From positions 1 through 64,000 of the forward strand of contig NZ_BSCT01000041.1 in assembly GCF_030159255.1 (NCBI RefSeq): a stretch of DNA of 64,000 bases. The letters are read 5' to 3'. Source of the DNA: Bradyrhizobium sp. SSBR45G. GTDB taxonomy: Bacteria > Pseudomonadota > Alphaproteobacteria > Rhizobiales > Xanthobacteraceae. The position numbers and the translations under genes are program-made. How positions within the stretch are numbered: the stretch's first letter is position 1; the number at the start of each line of letters is the position of its first letter. Under the pieces are notes generated by a model. The model was not told where the DNA came from and searched no databases. It saw only the letters and a program-made list of their open reading frames with translations. Below, one piece after another: positions 53,253-62,019 of the stretch.

Positions 53253-53786
53253 CTACTTTACCGGCCGCTTTTCCAGCTTGCGTGCGAGCGTCCGCCGATG
53301 CATGCCGAGCCTCCGCGCCGCTTCCGAGATGTTGAAGTCGGTCTCGATCAGCGTCTGGTGGATGCGCTCCCATTCGAGCGTCTTGATCGAGGTGGAGCGC
53401 TCGGGGAGTGCGACCTGCGCATTGCCTTCGGCCTTGCGGAAGGCCTCCTCGATGTCGTCGGTGTTCGACGGCTTGGCGAGATAGTGGCAGGCGCCGAGCT
53501 TGATCGCCTCGACCGCTGTGGCGATGCTGGCGAAGCCGGTGAGGACGACGATCAGCATCTCGGGATCATGCGCATGCAGTTTCTCGACGCAGACGAGGCC
53601 TGAGGCCCCGCCGAGCTTGAGGTCGACGACGGCATAGCCGAACGTCTTGTCCTTGATGATCTCGTCGACCTGCTCGAGCGCGCTGGCGATGACCGCGTCG
53701 TAGCCACGCCGCTCGAATGAGCGCTTCAACGTGCGGGCAAAGCCATCGTCATCCTCGACGATGAGAAGAGAGCGTTCAATCTCCAC
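53253..53786 (-). CDS. regR: Redox response regulator RegR (RegA/ActR/PrrA type)
   Basis: A 177-aa response regulator with an N-terminal receiver domain (acid pocket Glu11-Asp12-Asp13, phospho-acceptor Asp55 in VVDLKLG, Thr83, Lys105) and a short Fis-like HTH at the C-terminus (EADFNISEAARRLGMHRRTLARKLEKRPVK-type, about 147-177; the linker is short). This is the RegA/ActR/PrrA layout. It controls genes for respiration, CO2 and nitrogen fixation in response to redox state. I chose GTG 53786, with GGAGAG upstream and an overlap of 11 bases with regS; a TTG at 53804 is weaker. It is downstream of regS in the same operon. Confidence 0.92.
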   Translation of the reverse strand: MEIERSLLIVEDDDGFARTLKRSFERRGYDAVIASALEQVDEIIKDKTFGYAVVDLKLGGASGLVCVEKLHAHDPEMLIVVLTGFASIATAVEAIKLGACHYLAKPSNTDDIEEAFRKAEGNAQVALPERSTSIKTLEWERIHQTLIETDFNISEAARRLGMHRRTLARKLEKRPVK

Positions 53787-55128
53787 TGGGCTCTCCAATC
53801 GCAAGCATCGACAGCGGCAGCGACAGCCGCACGGTTGCCCCGCGTCCCCGGTGGTTCCAGGCCGAAACGCCGCCGCCGAGCTTGCGGATCACGTTGACAA
53901 CCAGGAACAGGCCGAGGCCGCGGCCAGGACGGCCCTTGCTCGACTGATAGGGGCGCCCGATCTGCGCCAGCATGGCCGGATCGAACCCCGGCCCGCGATC
54001 GCTGACGCTGAGCAGCAGCTGGTCACCGTCGCGCTCGGCGACGAACTCGACCCACTCGCGCGACACCTCGAAGGCATTGTCGAGCACGTTGACGATGGCC
54101 TGCTTCAGGGCGACGTCGGAGACGATCGCGGGATCCGAGCCGAACTCGTTGCGGAACATCAGATTGCGCGCCGAGCGCGCCGTGCTCCATTCGGCCACCA
54201 GCGTGGTCAGGAACGCCGTCAAGGTCGTCGGCGCCGAGCCCTCGCCGCGCGCCTGCCCGGCGGAGACCAGGATGTCGGTGACGATCGACTTGCAGCGCTG
54301 CACGGCCGCTTGCATCTCGGTGAAATCCTCCGCGAGCGCCGGATCGGCCGAGATGGCGGTCATGCGCCGCCAGTCGTTCAGGATCACCGAGATCGACGCC
54401 AGCGGCGTGCCGAGCTCATGCGCGGCGCCTGAGGCCAAGAGGCCCATGCGGATGATGTGATCTTGCTCGGCGGCATGCTGGCGCAGGTCGGCGAGCTTGG
54501 CGTCGCGCTCGCGCAGGTTCCGGTTGATGCGCGTCACGAACACGACGAGCAGCACCGCGTCGAGCACGAAGCCGACGAACATGCCGGTGATGTGCAGGCT
54601 GAACGGATCGCTCACGTGATGCTGCGGCAGCGCCAGCGGCCGGTACTCGATGGTGAGCCAGGCGAAGCTGAGCACCGTGAGCGCAACCAGCGACCAGGAC
54701 GAGCGCGCGTCCAGCAGCACCGCGCCCAGCGTCACCTGCAGCAGATAGAGACAGGTAAACGGATTGGACGCGCCGCCGGTGAGATAGAGTTCGGCCGTCA
54801 GGGCGACCACGTCGAGCATCAAGGCAAGCAGCAGGTCGCGATTGCTGACGTCGTCCCTGTAGCGCAGCCAGATGTGGCTGGCGACGTTCAGCGCCACCAG
54901 CGCGCAGATGATCGCCGCCATCGGCACCAGCGGCAGCGCGATGCCGAACCAGGAGGTGACGAAGGCGATGGTGACGATCTGCCCGACCACGGCGATCCAG
55001 CGCAGCTGGATCAGCAGCACCATGTTCTTGCGGTTGGTCGCATCCTTGGTCGGCAGCGGGGCGTTGATCTCGGGTGTCGCGAGCGCGGCCACCGCGCCGA
55101 TCGGCAGGTTCGGCGCCTCATTCCTCAT
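53776..55128 (-). CDS. regS: Redox sensor histidine kinase RegS (RegB/ActS/PrrB type)
   Basis: A 450-aa sensor kinase with six membrane helices (about 38-198), a ubiquinone-binding GGASNPF motif (118-124) typical of RegB, H-box SGAAHELGTPLAS with phospho-His237, and Cys279 in AVQRCKSIVT, 42 residues after the His, matching the redox cysteine position known in RegB (His225, Cys265). N, G1 and G2 boxes follow (DNAFEV, DRGPGF, RPGRGLGLFL). It senses the redox state of the quinone pool and phosphorylates RegR, its operon partner. The cyo oxidase genes next door are plausible targets. Confidence 0.92.
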   Translation of the reverse strand: MRNEAPNLPIGAVAALATPEINAPLPTKDATNRKNMVLLIQLRWIAVVGQIVTIAFVTSWFGIALPLVPMAAIICALVALNVASHIWLRYRDDVSNRDLLLALMLDVVALTAELYLTGGASNPFTCLYLLQVTLGAVLLDARSSWSLVALTVLSFAWLTIEYRPLALPQHHVSDPFSLHITGMFVGFVLDAVLLVVFVTRINRNLRERDAKLADLRQHAAEQDHIIRMGLLASGAAHELGTPLASISVILNDWRRMTAISADPALAEDFTEMQAAVQRCKSIVTDILVSAGQARGEGSAPTTLTAFLTTLVAEWSTARSARNLMFRNEFGSDPAIVSDVALKQAIVNVLDNAFEVSREWVEFVAERDGDQLLLSVSDRGPGFDPAMLAQIGRPYQSSKGRPGRGLGLFLVVNVIRKLGGGVSAWNHRGRGATVRLSLPLSMLAIGEPSGD

Positions 55129-55192
55129 GCGGCGGCATCCGCGATTGGCGTGCAGACCTGCAGCGAGGCGCATCTGCTCAAGATGGCAGAGC

Positions 55193-56020
55193 CTACGACC
55201 GCATGTCCTGCTGACGATGATCCCATTCCGTGTCCTGCGCTGCCGAAGCGCCGGCGTCGCGGCGCGGGCGGCGCAGCCGCTGCAGCCCGGCGCCGGCCAG
55301 CATCAAGGCCAATGTAAACCAGGTCAGCGCGTAAACCAGATGGTTGTTCGGAAACGCGATCACGGTCAGTCCGCCGACCGGAAAGCCGCCCGGATTCGGC
55401 CTTGCATCGGCATCGACGAAGAACGGTGCGACGCCCGACAGGCCGCGCGCAACGGCAATCGCGGCAACGTCACGTGAATACCAGCGATTCCCGGCGGGAT
55501 CATTGTGGCGCAGGAAGCCGCCGCCCGGTTCCGAGATGCGTAGCAGGCCGCTGATGGTGACGGCGCCATCGGGGTTCCCCGCAGTACGGGTGGCCGGCTC
55601 GCGGCGCTCTGCCGGCACGAAGCCGCGGTTCACCAGCATGGTGCCGTCGGCGGTCTGCAGCGGCGTCACGACCCAATAGCCGGGGCCGGCGACCGTCACG
55701 GCCTGAACCAGCGTCTCGCGATCGTTGAGGAAGCGACCGCTGATGGTCACGCGCCGGTATTCGTCATCGCTCCGATTGATCGCGGGCCACGCGGCCGGTC
55801 CCGGGGCAGGCACCGGCTCGGCATGCGCGCGGCGCTCGACCCGGTCGATCAGATCGAGCTTCCAGGCCCGGCGCTCGACCTGCCAGACGCCGAGCGCCAG
55901 CAGAATGGCGACGCTGGCGACCCACGCCACGCGAATCGCGAGCGCCGCCGGCCGCAGCGCGCCAGGCCGCGTGCGGCCCGGCTCGCCTCTCTCCCCTGCC
56001 CCGCTGGCAGGTGCTGACAT
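55193..56020 (-). CDS. SURF1-family oxidase assembly protein
   Basis: A 275-aa SURF1 protein with an N-terminal transmembrane helix (about 30-48), the conserved GVWQVERRAWKLDLIDRVERR segment, a periplasmic domain (VTISGRFLNDRE, YWVVTPL, VNRGFVP) and a C-terminal helix (VYALTWFTLALMLAGAGLQRL). It helps heme-copper oxidase assembly. The start overlaps the cyoD stop as ATGA, and it is the last gene of the cyo operon, which suggests dedication to this oxidase. Confidence 0.92.
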   Translation of the reverse strand: MSAPASGAGERGEPGRTRPGALRPAALAIRVAWVASVAILLALGVWQVERRAWKLDLIDRVERRAHAEPVPAPGPAAWPAINRSDDEYRRVTISGRFLNDRETLVQAVTVAGPGYWVVTPLQTADGTMLVNRGFVPAERREPATRTAGNPDGAVTISGLLRISEPGGGFLRHNDPAGNRWYSRDVAAIAVARGLSGVAPFFVDADARPNPGGFPVGGLTVIAFPNNHLVYALTWFTLALMLAGAGLQRLRRPRRDAGASAAQDTEWDHRQQDMRS

Positions 56021-56391
56021 CACGGCGTCTGGCCCATCTCGTGAACTGGCATCATGTTGGTGGTCAGATGATGCATGACCCACAGCGAGCCTGATAGCGC
56101 GATCACCACCATGATGATGGTGAAGATCAGCGCCATCATGGTCCAGCCGCCTTCGGCCTTGGTGTTCATGTGCAGGAAGAAGACCATGTGGACGACGACC
56201 TGCACGGCCGCGAACGCCATGATGATCAGCGCCGTGGCCTGCTTGTCGAGCGAGCCGGTCATCACCAGCAGGAACGGGATCGCGGTGAGGACGACCGAGG
56301 CGCCGAAGCCGATCAGCTGGCCGGAACGCGTGCCGGCATGGGCATCGGCCGAATCGTGCGCGTGAGCGTGAGCGTGGACATCAGAGCTCAT
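56020..56391 (-). CDS. cyoD: Cytochrome o ubiquinol oxidase subunit IV (CyoD)
   Basis: A 123-aa inner-membrane protein with a His/Asp-rich N-terminus and three transmembrane helices (about 28-105), including ALIIMAFAAVQVVVHMVFFLHMN, the conserved CyoD core. It overlaps both neighbouring genes. The role is structural assembly of the oxidase. Confidence 0.95.
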   Translation of the reverse strand: MSSDVHAHAHAHDSADAHAGTRSGQLIGFGASVVLTAIPFLLVMTGSLDKQATALIIMAFAAVQVVVHMVFFLHMNTKAEGGWTMMALIFTIIMVVIALSGSLWVMHHLTTNMMPVHEMGQTP

Positions 56392-57017
56392 CGAAGCATC
56401 CCCATCAGATAGACGAAGGTGAAGACCCCGATCCAGATCACGTCGAGGAAGTGCCAGAACATGCTGAGGCAGACCAGCCGGCGCCGGTTGGCCTCGATCA
56501 GGCCGAAGCGCTTGACCTGCACCATCAGAGTGACCAGCCAGATCAGACCGAAGGTCACGTGCAGGCCGTGGGTTCCGACCAGCGTGAAGAACGACGACAG
56601 GAAGGCGCTGCGCTGCGGCGTTGCGCCCTCATGGATCATGTGGGCAAACTCGGTCAGCTCGATGCCGAGGAAGGCGAGACCGAACAAGCCGGTGACGACC
56701 AGCCACGCCTGCATCGCCTTGAGGCGGTTCTGCTGCATCGACAGCATCGCAAAGCCGTAGGTGAGCGACGACAGCAGCAGGAACGCGGTGTTGACCGCGA
56801 CCAGCGACAGGTCGAACAGGTCCTTCGGCGCCGGGCCGGCGGCATATTTGGCGCCGAGCACGCCATAGACGGCAAACAGGATCGCAAAGATGAGACAGTC
56901 GCTCATCAGATAGATCCAGAAGCCGAGCATCGTGCTGCTCCCCTCGGGGTGCTCGTGCTCGTCGACGACGTAGAAGACCGGCTCGCCGGCCTTCAGGGTG
57001 CCCATCGCAACGGTCAT
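56388..57017 (-). CDS. cyoC: Cytochrome o ubiquinol oxidase subunit III (CyoC)
   Basis: A 209-aa subunit III with five transmembrane helices. Typical segments are LGFWIYLMSDCLIFAILFAVYGVL, LLLSSLTYGFAMLSMQ and GTHGLHVTFGLIWLVTLMVQ. It starts with the usual short hydrophilic region and overlaps cyoB and cyoD. Confidence 0.95.
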   Translation of the reverse strand: MTVAMGTLKAGEPVFYVVDEHEHPEGSSTMLGFWIYLMSDCLIFAILFAVYGVLGAKYAAGPAPKDLFDLSLVAVNTAFLLLSSLTYGFAMLSMQQNRLKAMQAWLVVTGLFGLAFLGIELTEFAHMIHEGATPQRSAFLSSFFTLVGTHGLHVTFGLIWLVTLMVQVKRFGLIEANRRRLVCLSMFWHFLDVIWIGVFTFVYLMGMLR

Positions 57018-59023
57018 GACTTGGCTCCTGCTGCGAGCAGCTCGGTCCGCGCCCGCTCGACGCTGACGACCTCATCGGCCGGGATATGGAAGCTGCGGTG
57101 ATAGTTGAAGGTGTGGCCGATCGCGACCGCCAGCAGCGCGACGAAGCTGCCCGCCGCCATCCACCACATGTACCAGATCAGGCCGAACGCCATGGTGGTG
57201 CTGAGGCCCGCGAGGATCACGCCGGTGCCGGTGTTGCTCGGCATGTGGATCGCCTTGAAGCCAGCCAGCGGACGCGCATAGCCGCGACGCTTCATGTCCC
57301 ACCACGCGTCATTGTCGTGCACGACGGGCGTGAACGCGAAGTTGTAGGCGGGCGGCGGAGACGACGTCGCCCACTCCAGGGTGCGCGCATCCCAGGGATC
57401 GCCGGTGACGTCGGCGAGCTGCTCGCGGCGCAGGATACTCACCGCGATCTGGATCAGGAAGCTCGCGATGCCCAGGAGGATCATGACGGCGCCGATGCCG
57501 GCGATCACGAACCAGATCTGCAGGCTCGGATCGTCGAAGGTGCGCAGCCGACGGGTCACGCCCATCAGGCCGAGCACATAGAGCGGCATGAAGGCGAAGT
57601 AGAACCCCACCGTCCAGAACCAGAACGACATCTTGCCCCAGAACACATCGAGCTTGAAGCCGAACGCCTTCGGGAACCAGTAGGCGATGCCGGCGAACAG
57701 GCCGAACAGCACGCCGCCGATGATCACGTTGTGGAAATGCGCGACCAGGAACAGGCTGTTGTGCAGCACGAAGTCGGCCGGCGGCACCGCCAGCAGCACG
57801 CCGGTCATGCCGCCGATCACGAAGGTCAGCATGAACGCGACCGTCCACATCATCGGCAGCTCGAAGCGGATGCGGCCGCGATACATCGTGAACAGCCAGT
57901 TGAACATCTTCGCGCCCGTCGGGATCGAGATGATCATCGTGGTGATGCCGAAGAACGAGTTGACGCTGGCCCCCGACCCCATCGTGAAGAAATGGTGCAG
58001 CCAGACCAGGTAGGACAGGATGGTGATGACGACGGTGGCGTAGACCATCGAGGTGTAGCCGAACAGGCGCTTGCCCGAGAAGGTCGACGTGACCTCCGAG
58101 AAGATGCCGAACGCCGGCAGGATCAGGATGTAGACCTCCGGATGGCCCCAGATCCAGATGAGGTTGACATACATCATCGGATCGCCGCCGAAATCATTGG
58201 TGAAGAAGTTGGTGCCGACGTAGCGGTCGAGCGACAGCAGCGCCAGCACGGCCGTCAGCACCGGGAAGGAGGCGACGATCAGCACGTTGGTGCACAGCGA
58301 GGTCCAGGTGAACACCGGCATCTTCATCATGGTCATGCCGGGCGCTCGCATCTTCACGATGGTGCAGATCAGGTTGACGCCGGACAGCAGCGTGCCGACG
58401 CCGGCGACCTGCAGCGCCCAGATGTAATAGTCGACGCCGACATCCGGACTGTAGGAGATGTTCGACAGCGGCGGATAGGCCAGCCAGCCGGTGCGGGCGA
58501 ACTCGCCGACGAACAGCGAGCACATCACCAGCACGGCGCCGGCCGTGGTCATCCAGAAGCTGAAATTGTTGAGGAAGGGGAACGACACGTCGCGGGCGCC
58601 GATCTGCAGCGGCACGACATAGTTCATCAGGCCCGTGACCAGCGGCATCGCCACGAAGAAGATCATGATCACGCCATGCGCCGTGAACACCTGATCATAG
58701 TGGTGCGAATTGAGATAGCCCTCGGAGCCGTTGAAGGCGATCGCCTGCTGCAGCCGCATCATCAGCGCGTCGGCGAAGCCGCGCAGCAGCATGACGATGC
58801 CCAGCACCATGTACATGATGCCGATGCGCTTGTGGTCGACAGTGGTGAACCATTCCTTCCACAGATAGCCCCAGAGGCGAAAATAGGTGAGCGCGCCGAA
58901 CAGCGCCGCGCCGCCGAGCGCGACCATCGCGAAGGTGCCGATGATGATGGGCTCGTGCAGCGGCAGCGACTCCAGGGTCAGCCGGCCGAAGATGAGCTTG
59001 GTGAGATTGGCTGTGTCGAACAT
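57014..59023 (-). CDS. cyoB: Cytochrome o ubiquinol oxidase subunit I (CyoB)
   Basis: A 669-aa heme-copper oxidase core subunit with about fifteen helices. Landmarks are the low-spin heme ligand region HGVIMIFFVAMPLVTGLMNYVVP, the CuB motif WGHPEVYILILPAFGIFSEV (His-Pro-Glu-Val-Tyr), HHFFTMG (two CuB histidines) and HFHNVIIGGV. It oxidises ubiquinol, reduces oxygen to water and pumps protons. It is between cyoA and cyoC in the normal order. Confidence 0.97.
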   Translation of the reverse strand: MFDTANLTKLIFGRLTLESLPLHEPIIIGTFAMVALGGAALFGALTYFRLWGYLWKEWFTTVDHKRIGIMYMVLGIVMLLRGFADALMMRLQQAIAFNGSEGYLNSHHYDQVFTAHGVIMIFFVAMPLVTGLMNYVVPLQIGARDVSFPFLNNFSFWMTTAGAVLVMCSLFVGEFARTGWLAYPPLSNISYSPDVGVDYYIWALQVAGVGTLLSGVNLICTIVKMRAPGMTMMKMPVFTWTSLCTNVLIVASFPVLTAVLALLSLDRYVGTNFFTNDFGGDPMMYVNLIWIWGHPEVYILILPAFGIFSEVTSTFSGKRLFGYTSMVYATVVITILSYLVWLHHFFTMGSGASVNSFFGITTMIISIPTGAKMFNWLFTMYRGRIRFELPMMWTVAFMLTFVIGGMTGVLLAVPPADFVLHNSLFLVAHFHNVIIGGVLFGLFAGIAYWFPKAFGFKLDVFWGKMSFWFWTVGFYFAFMPLYVLGLMGVTRRLRTFDDPSLQIWFVIAGIGAVMILLGIASFLIQIAVSILRREQLADVTGDPWDARTLEWATSSPPPAYNFAFTPVVHDNDAWWDMKRRGYARPLAGFKAIHMPSNTGTGVILAGLSTTMAFGLIWYMWWMAAGSFVALLAVAIGHTFNYHRSFHIPADEVVSVERARTELLAAGAKS

Positions 59024-59047
59024 GATGTGATCCTCACAAATCCGACG

Positions 59048-60223
59048 TCACGAATTCGACTTGGGGTTGGGGCTCGTGATGAACGATGCCTTGGACGGCC
59101 GCATCAGGCCGGGCCGCTCCAGCCCGCGTCCCTGCAGCGGCGTCCAGTCGAGCGGCGCCAGCACGGTGGGCGACGAATCAGCCGCCATGCGCGTGACCTG
59201 GTCGCCCGGCAGGCAGACGCCACCCACGACGAAGCTCGGCTCGGCGCCGAACACCGCGCCGCGTGCGGCAAACTTGTCATAGGCAAGCGGCAGCGTGTTG
59301 CGGACGCCGGCCATGCCCATGCCGCCCTGGGCATCGATCGCCATCATCTCGCTCATGCACATCTTGCCGGTCTCGACGCACATGTTGAGGATGGCGCGGA
59401 ACAGGTCGCTGTCGACGGACGAGTAATAGCGGACCGGCTCGTTGGCGCTCGGGCGCTCCAGCGTCAGGTACTCGGGCTTGCCTAGCTGACTGCCGCTGGC
59501 CTTGGCCTTCTCGATCCAGCCGGCGAACTCGGCATCCGACAGGCCATGAAAGGCGAAGCGCATGCTGGAGAAGCCGGCACCGCTGTAGTTCGCCGAGAAA
59601 CCGCGATAGAGGCCGGGCTTGTTGATGACCGCGTGCAGCCGGCTCTGCATGCCCGGCATCGCATAGATCTGGCCGGCGAGTGCCGGAATGTAGAACGAGT
59701 TCATCACCGACGACGAGGTGATCTTGAAATCGAGCGGGCGGTTGACCGGTGCGGCCAGCTCGTTGACGCTGGCGACGCCATATTCGGGATAGATGAACAG
59801 CCACTTCCAATCGAGCGCGACGACGTTGACCTCGAGCGGCTTGTCCTGCGGCGTCACCGGACGATCGGCGGCGATTCGGCCGAGCGTGCGATAGGGATCG
59901 AGCAGATGCGTGCCCATCCAGGTGACCGCGCCGAGGCAGATGATGATGAGCAGCGGCGCCGCCCAGATCAGCAGCTCGAGCTGCGTCGAGTGATCCCAAT
60001 CCGGCGTGTACGTCGCCGAGGCGTTCGACTGGCGGTAGCGCCAGGCCACAACGGCGGTCGCGGCCATGACCGGCACCACGATCAGCAGCATCAGCACGGT
60101 GGCGATGATCACCAGATCGCGCTGCTGGGCAGCGACATCACCGGAGGGCGCGAGCACCACCAGATTGCAGCCACCGAGCGCGAATCCCAGCGGCAGCAGA
60201 GCCAACAGTTTCCAGTAACGCAC
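59048..60223 (-). CDS. cyoA: Cytochrome o ubiquinol oxidase subunit II (CyoA)
   Basis: A 391-aa lipoprotein (lipobox LGGC, Cys19) with two transmembrane helices (about 38-60 and 82-103) and a periplasmic cupredoxin-like domain (about 130-285; FIYPEYGVASVNELAAPVNRPLDFKITSSSVMNSFYIPAL). The CuA ligands of cytochrome c oxidases are absent, as expected for a quinol oxidase. It is longer than E. coli CyoA (315 aa), with a ~90-residue C-terminal extension that has extra cysteines (NMCVETGKMCMSEMM). This is the first gene of the operon; a 19-bp palindrome lies upstream. Confidence 0.95.
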   Translation of the reverse strand: MRYWKLLALLPLGFALGGCNLVVLAPSGDVAAQQRDLVIIATVLMLLIVVPVMAATAVVAWRYRQSNASATYTPDWDHSTQLELLIWAAPLLIIICLGAVTWMGTHLLDPYRTLGRIAADRPVTPQDKPLEVNVVALDWKWLFIYPEYGVASVNELAAPVNRPLDFKITSSSVMNSFYIPALAGQIYAMPGMQSRLHAVINKPGLYRGFSANYSGAGFSSMRFAFHGLSDAEFAGWIEKAKASGSQLGKPEYLTLERPSANEPVRYYSSVDSDLFRAILNMCVETGKMCMSEMMAIDAQGGMGMAGVRNTLPLAYDKFAARGAVFGAEPSFVVGGVCLPGDQVTRMAADSSPTVLAPLDWTPLQGRGLERPGLMRPSKASFITSPNPKSNS

Positions 60224-60289
60224 GCTTAACCTCGTTCAAGGCGGATCTCTGATCGAGGTCTGAGGTAGCGATCGCGCGGCGTGCCCAAC

Positions 60290-60308
60290 ATTGGACAATT
60301 TGTCCAAT
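60290..60308 (+). promoter_or_regulatory. Perfect 19-bp palindrome between cyoA and MFS gene
   Basis: ATTGGACA-ATT-TGTCCAAT is a perfect 8-3-8 palindrome about 67 bases before both the cyoA and the MFS starts. This divergent position is typical of an operator. No regulator gene lies beside it. Confidence 0.65.
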
Positions 60309-60374
60309 ACCGCAGCGACGCGGGGACAGACAATACGGCGCGGAATAGAGTGCGAGAGGACTGCAGGCAGCACG

Positions 60375-61685
60375 ATGACACAGGCAGCGGCGACCGCCGA
60401 CGGCGAAACGAATCTCTCCCGCAGGCACGAGGCGCATCCGGGCGAGATCGCGATCGGCGTCGTCATCGGGCGCACGTCGGAGTTCTTCGACTTCTTTGTC
60501 TACGCCATCGCCTCGGTGATCGTGTTTCCGCGCCTGGTGTTTCCGTTCGCCGACGAGCTGACGCAGACACTGTATTCGTTCGCGCTGTTCGCGCTGGCGT
60601 TCCTTGCGCGCCCGGTCGGCAGCGTGATCTTCATGGCGGTCGACCGCCGCTACGGCAAGAGCGCCAAGCTGATCACCGCCCTGTTTCTGCTGGGCACGTC
60701 CACCGTCGCGATCGCCTTCCTGCCGAGCTATCACACCGTCGGCGCCGCCGCGATCTGGCTGCTGGCGCTGGCACGAATCGGCCAGGGCCTCGCCTGGGGC
60801 GGCGCCTGGGATGGCCTCGCCTCGCTGCTCGCGCTGAACGCGCCGGAGCATCAGCGCGGCTGGTATGCGATGATCCCGCAGCTCGGCGCACCGCTGGGCC
60901 TGATCGTCGCCAGCGTGCTGTTTGCCTTCTTCGTCGGCAATCTCTCGGCGGCCGACTTCTTCGACTGGGGCTGGCGCTATCCGTTCTTCGTCGCCTTCGC
61001 CATCAACGTCGTGGCGCTGTTCGCGCGGCTGCGCATGGTGGTGACGCCGGAATATGACGAGTTGTTCCACTCCCGTGAACTGCAGCCGGCCAGCGTCGTC
61101 AACACCATCCGCCATGAGGGCCGCAACATCGTGATCGGCGCGTTTGCGCCGCTGGCGAGTTTTGCGCTGTTCCACATGGTGACGGTGTTCCCGCTGTCCT
61201 GGGTGTTCCTGTTCACCAAGGAAACGCCGGCGCGCTTCCTGGTGATCGAAGCCGTCGGCGCCGTGTTCGGCGTCGTCGCGATCGTGGCCTCGGGCATGCT
61301 TGCCGACCGCATCGGGCGAAGGTCGCTGCTGATCGGTTCGGCGATCGCCATCGCGGTGTTCTCCGGCTTCGCGCCGCAGATGCTCGACGCCGGACCGGTC
61401 GGCGAGACCGTCTACATGGTGCTCGGCTTCATCCTGCTCGGCCTGTCGTTCGGCCAATCCTCCGGCGCGATCGCCTCGAACTTCGCGCCGACCTATCGCT
61501 ACACGGCCTCGGCGCTGACTGCCGACCTCGCCTGGCTGTTCGGCGCCGGCTTCGCCCCGCTCGCCGCCCTGGTGCTGGCGGCGTATCTCGGGCTGATCTC
61601 AGCGGGTGGCTATCTGCTGTCAGGCGCCGTGTGCACCCTGCTCGCGCTGTGGCTCAGCACGTCACGGCAGATTCAGCAGGTGTGA
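60375..61685 (+). CDS. MFS transporter (MhpT/proline-betaine type)
   Basis: A 436-aa inner-membrane protein with twelve helices and the sugar-porter-like loop motif (GSVIFMAVDRRYGKSAKLI, about 85-103; MLADRIGRRSLLI, about 310-322). The N-terminal EIAIGVVIGRTSEFFDFFVYAIAS is typical of metabolite:H+ symporters of the MHS group (ShiA/ProP). The substrate is unknown. ATG 60375 was chosen over an upstream ATG at 60291, which would lie within the palindrome. Confidence 0.88.
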   Translation: MTQAAATADGETNLSRRHEAHPGEIAIGVVIGRTSEFFDFFVYAIASVIVFPRLVFPFADELTQTLYSFALFALAFLARPVGSVIFMAVDRRYGKSAKLITALFLLGTSTVAIAFLPSYHTVGAAAIWLLALARIGQGLAWGGAWDGLASLLALNAPEHQRGWYAMIPQLGAPLGLIVASVLFAFFVGNLSAADFFDWGWRYPFFVAFAINVVALFARLRMVVTPEYDELFHSRELQPASVVNTIRHEGRNIVIGAFAPLASFALFHMVTVFPLSWVFLFTKETPARFLVIEAVGAVFGVVAIVASGMLADRIGRRSLLIGSAIAIAVFSGFAPQMLDAGPVGETVYMVLGFILLGLSFGQSSGAIASNFAPTYRYTASALTADLAWLFGAGFAPLAALVLAAYLGLISAGGYLLSGAVCTLLALWLSTSRQIQQV

Positions 61686-61715
61686 GGCGGCGCGACGCGT
61701 TGCTTTTTAGCTGGG

Positions 61716-61763
61716 CCTCATGGTTCGAGACGCGTCGCGAGGGCGACGCTCCTCACCATGAGG
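61716..61763 (+). repeat. 48-nt palindromic intergenic repeat, copy 2
   Basis: The same unit as 184-231: outer CCTCATGG/CCATGAGG and inner GCGTCGC/GCGACGC. It lies 30 bases after the MFS stop. Confidence 0.75.
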
Positions 61764-61875
61764 GTTGGGTCCGGAAGCCGGCCTTGCGCATTTGACGATG
61801 AGCAGCGTGCTCATGGAGAGGATCGAGAGCTTTGCTCCAAGTTGTGCGCTTAACCTTCCCAGCAAACACCTCGCC

Positions 61876-61981
61876 CCTCACCCTGAGGAGCCCGCCAGAG
61901 GCGGGCGTCTCGAAGGGCGAGGCCCGGCTCGGGCCTCATGGTTCGAGACGCGCCGCAAGGGCGGCGCTCCTCACCATGAGG
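61876..61981 (+). repeat. 48-nt palindromic repeat, copies 3 (inverted) and 4
   Basis: Bases 61876-61922 hold an inverted variant with inner GCCCGCC/GGCGGGC and altered outer arms. Bases 61934-61981 hold a direct copy with inner GCGCCGC/GCGGCGC. The inner arms change in matched pairs between copies. Confidence 0.7.
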
Positions 61982-62019
61982 GTTAAGCTCTGGCGCCGCC
62001 GTTGCATGTCAAAGACGAC

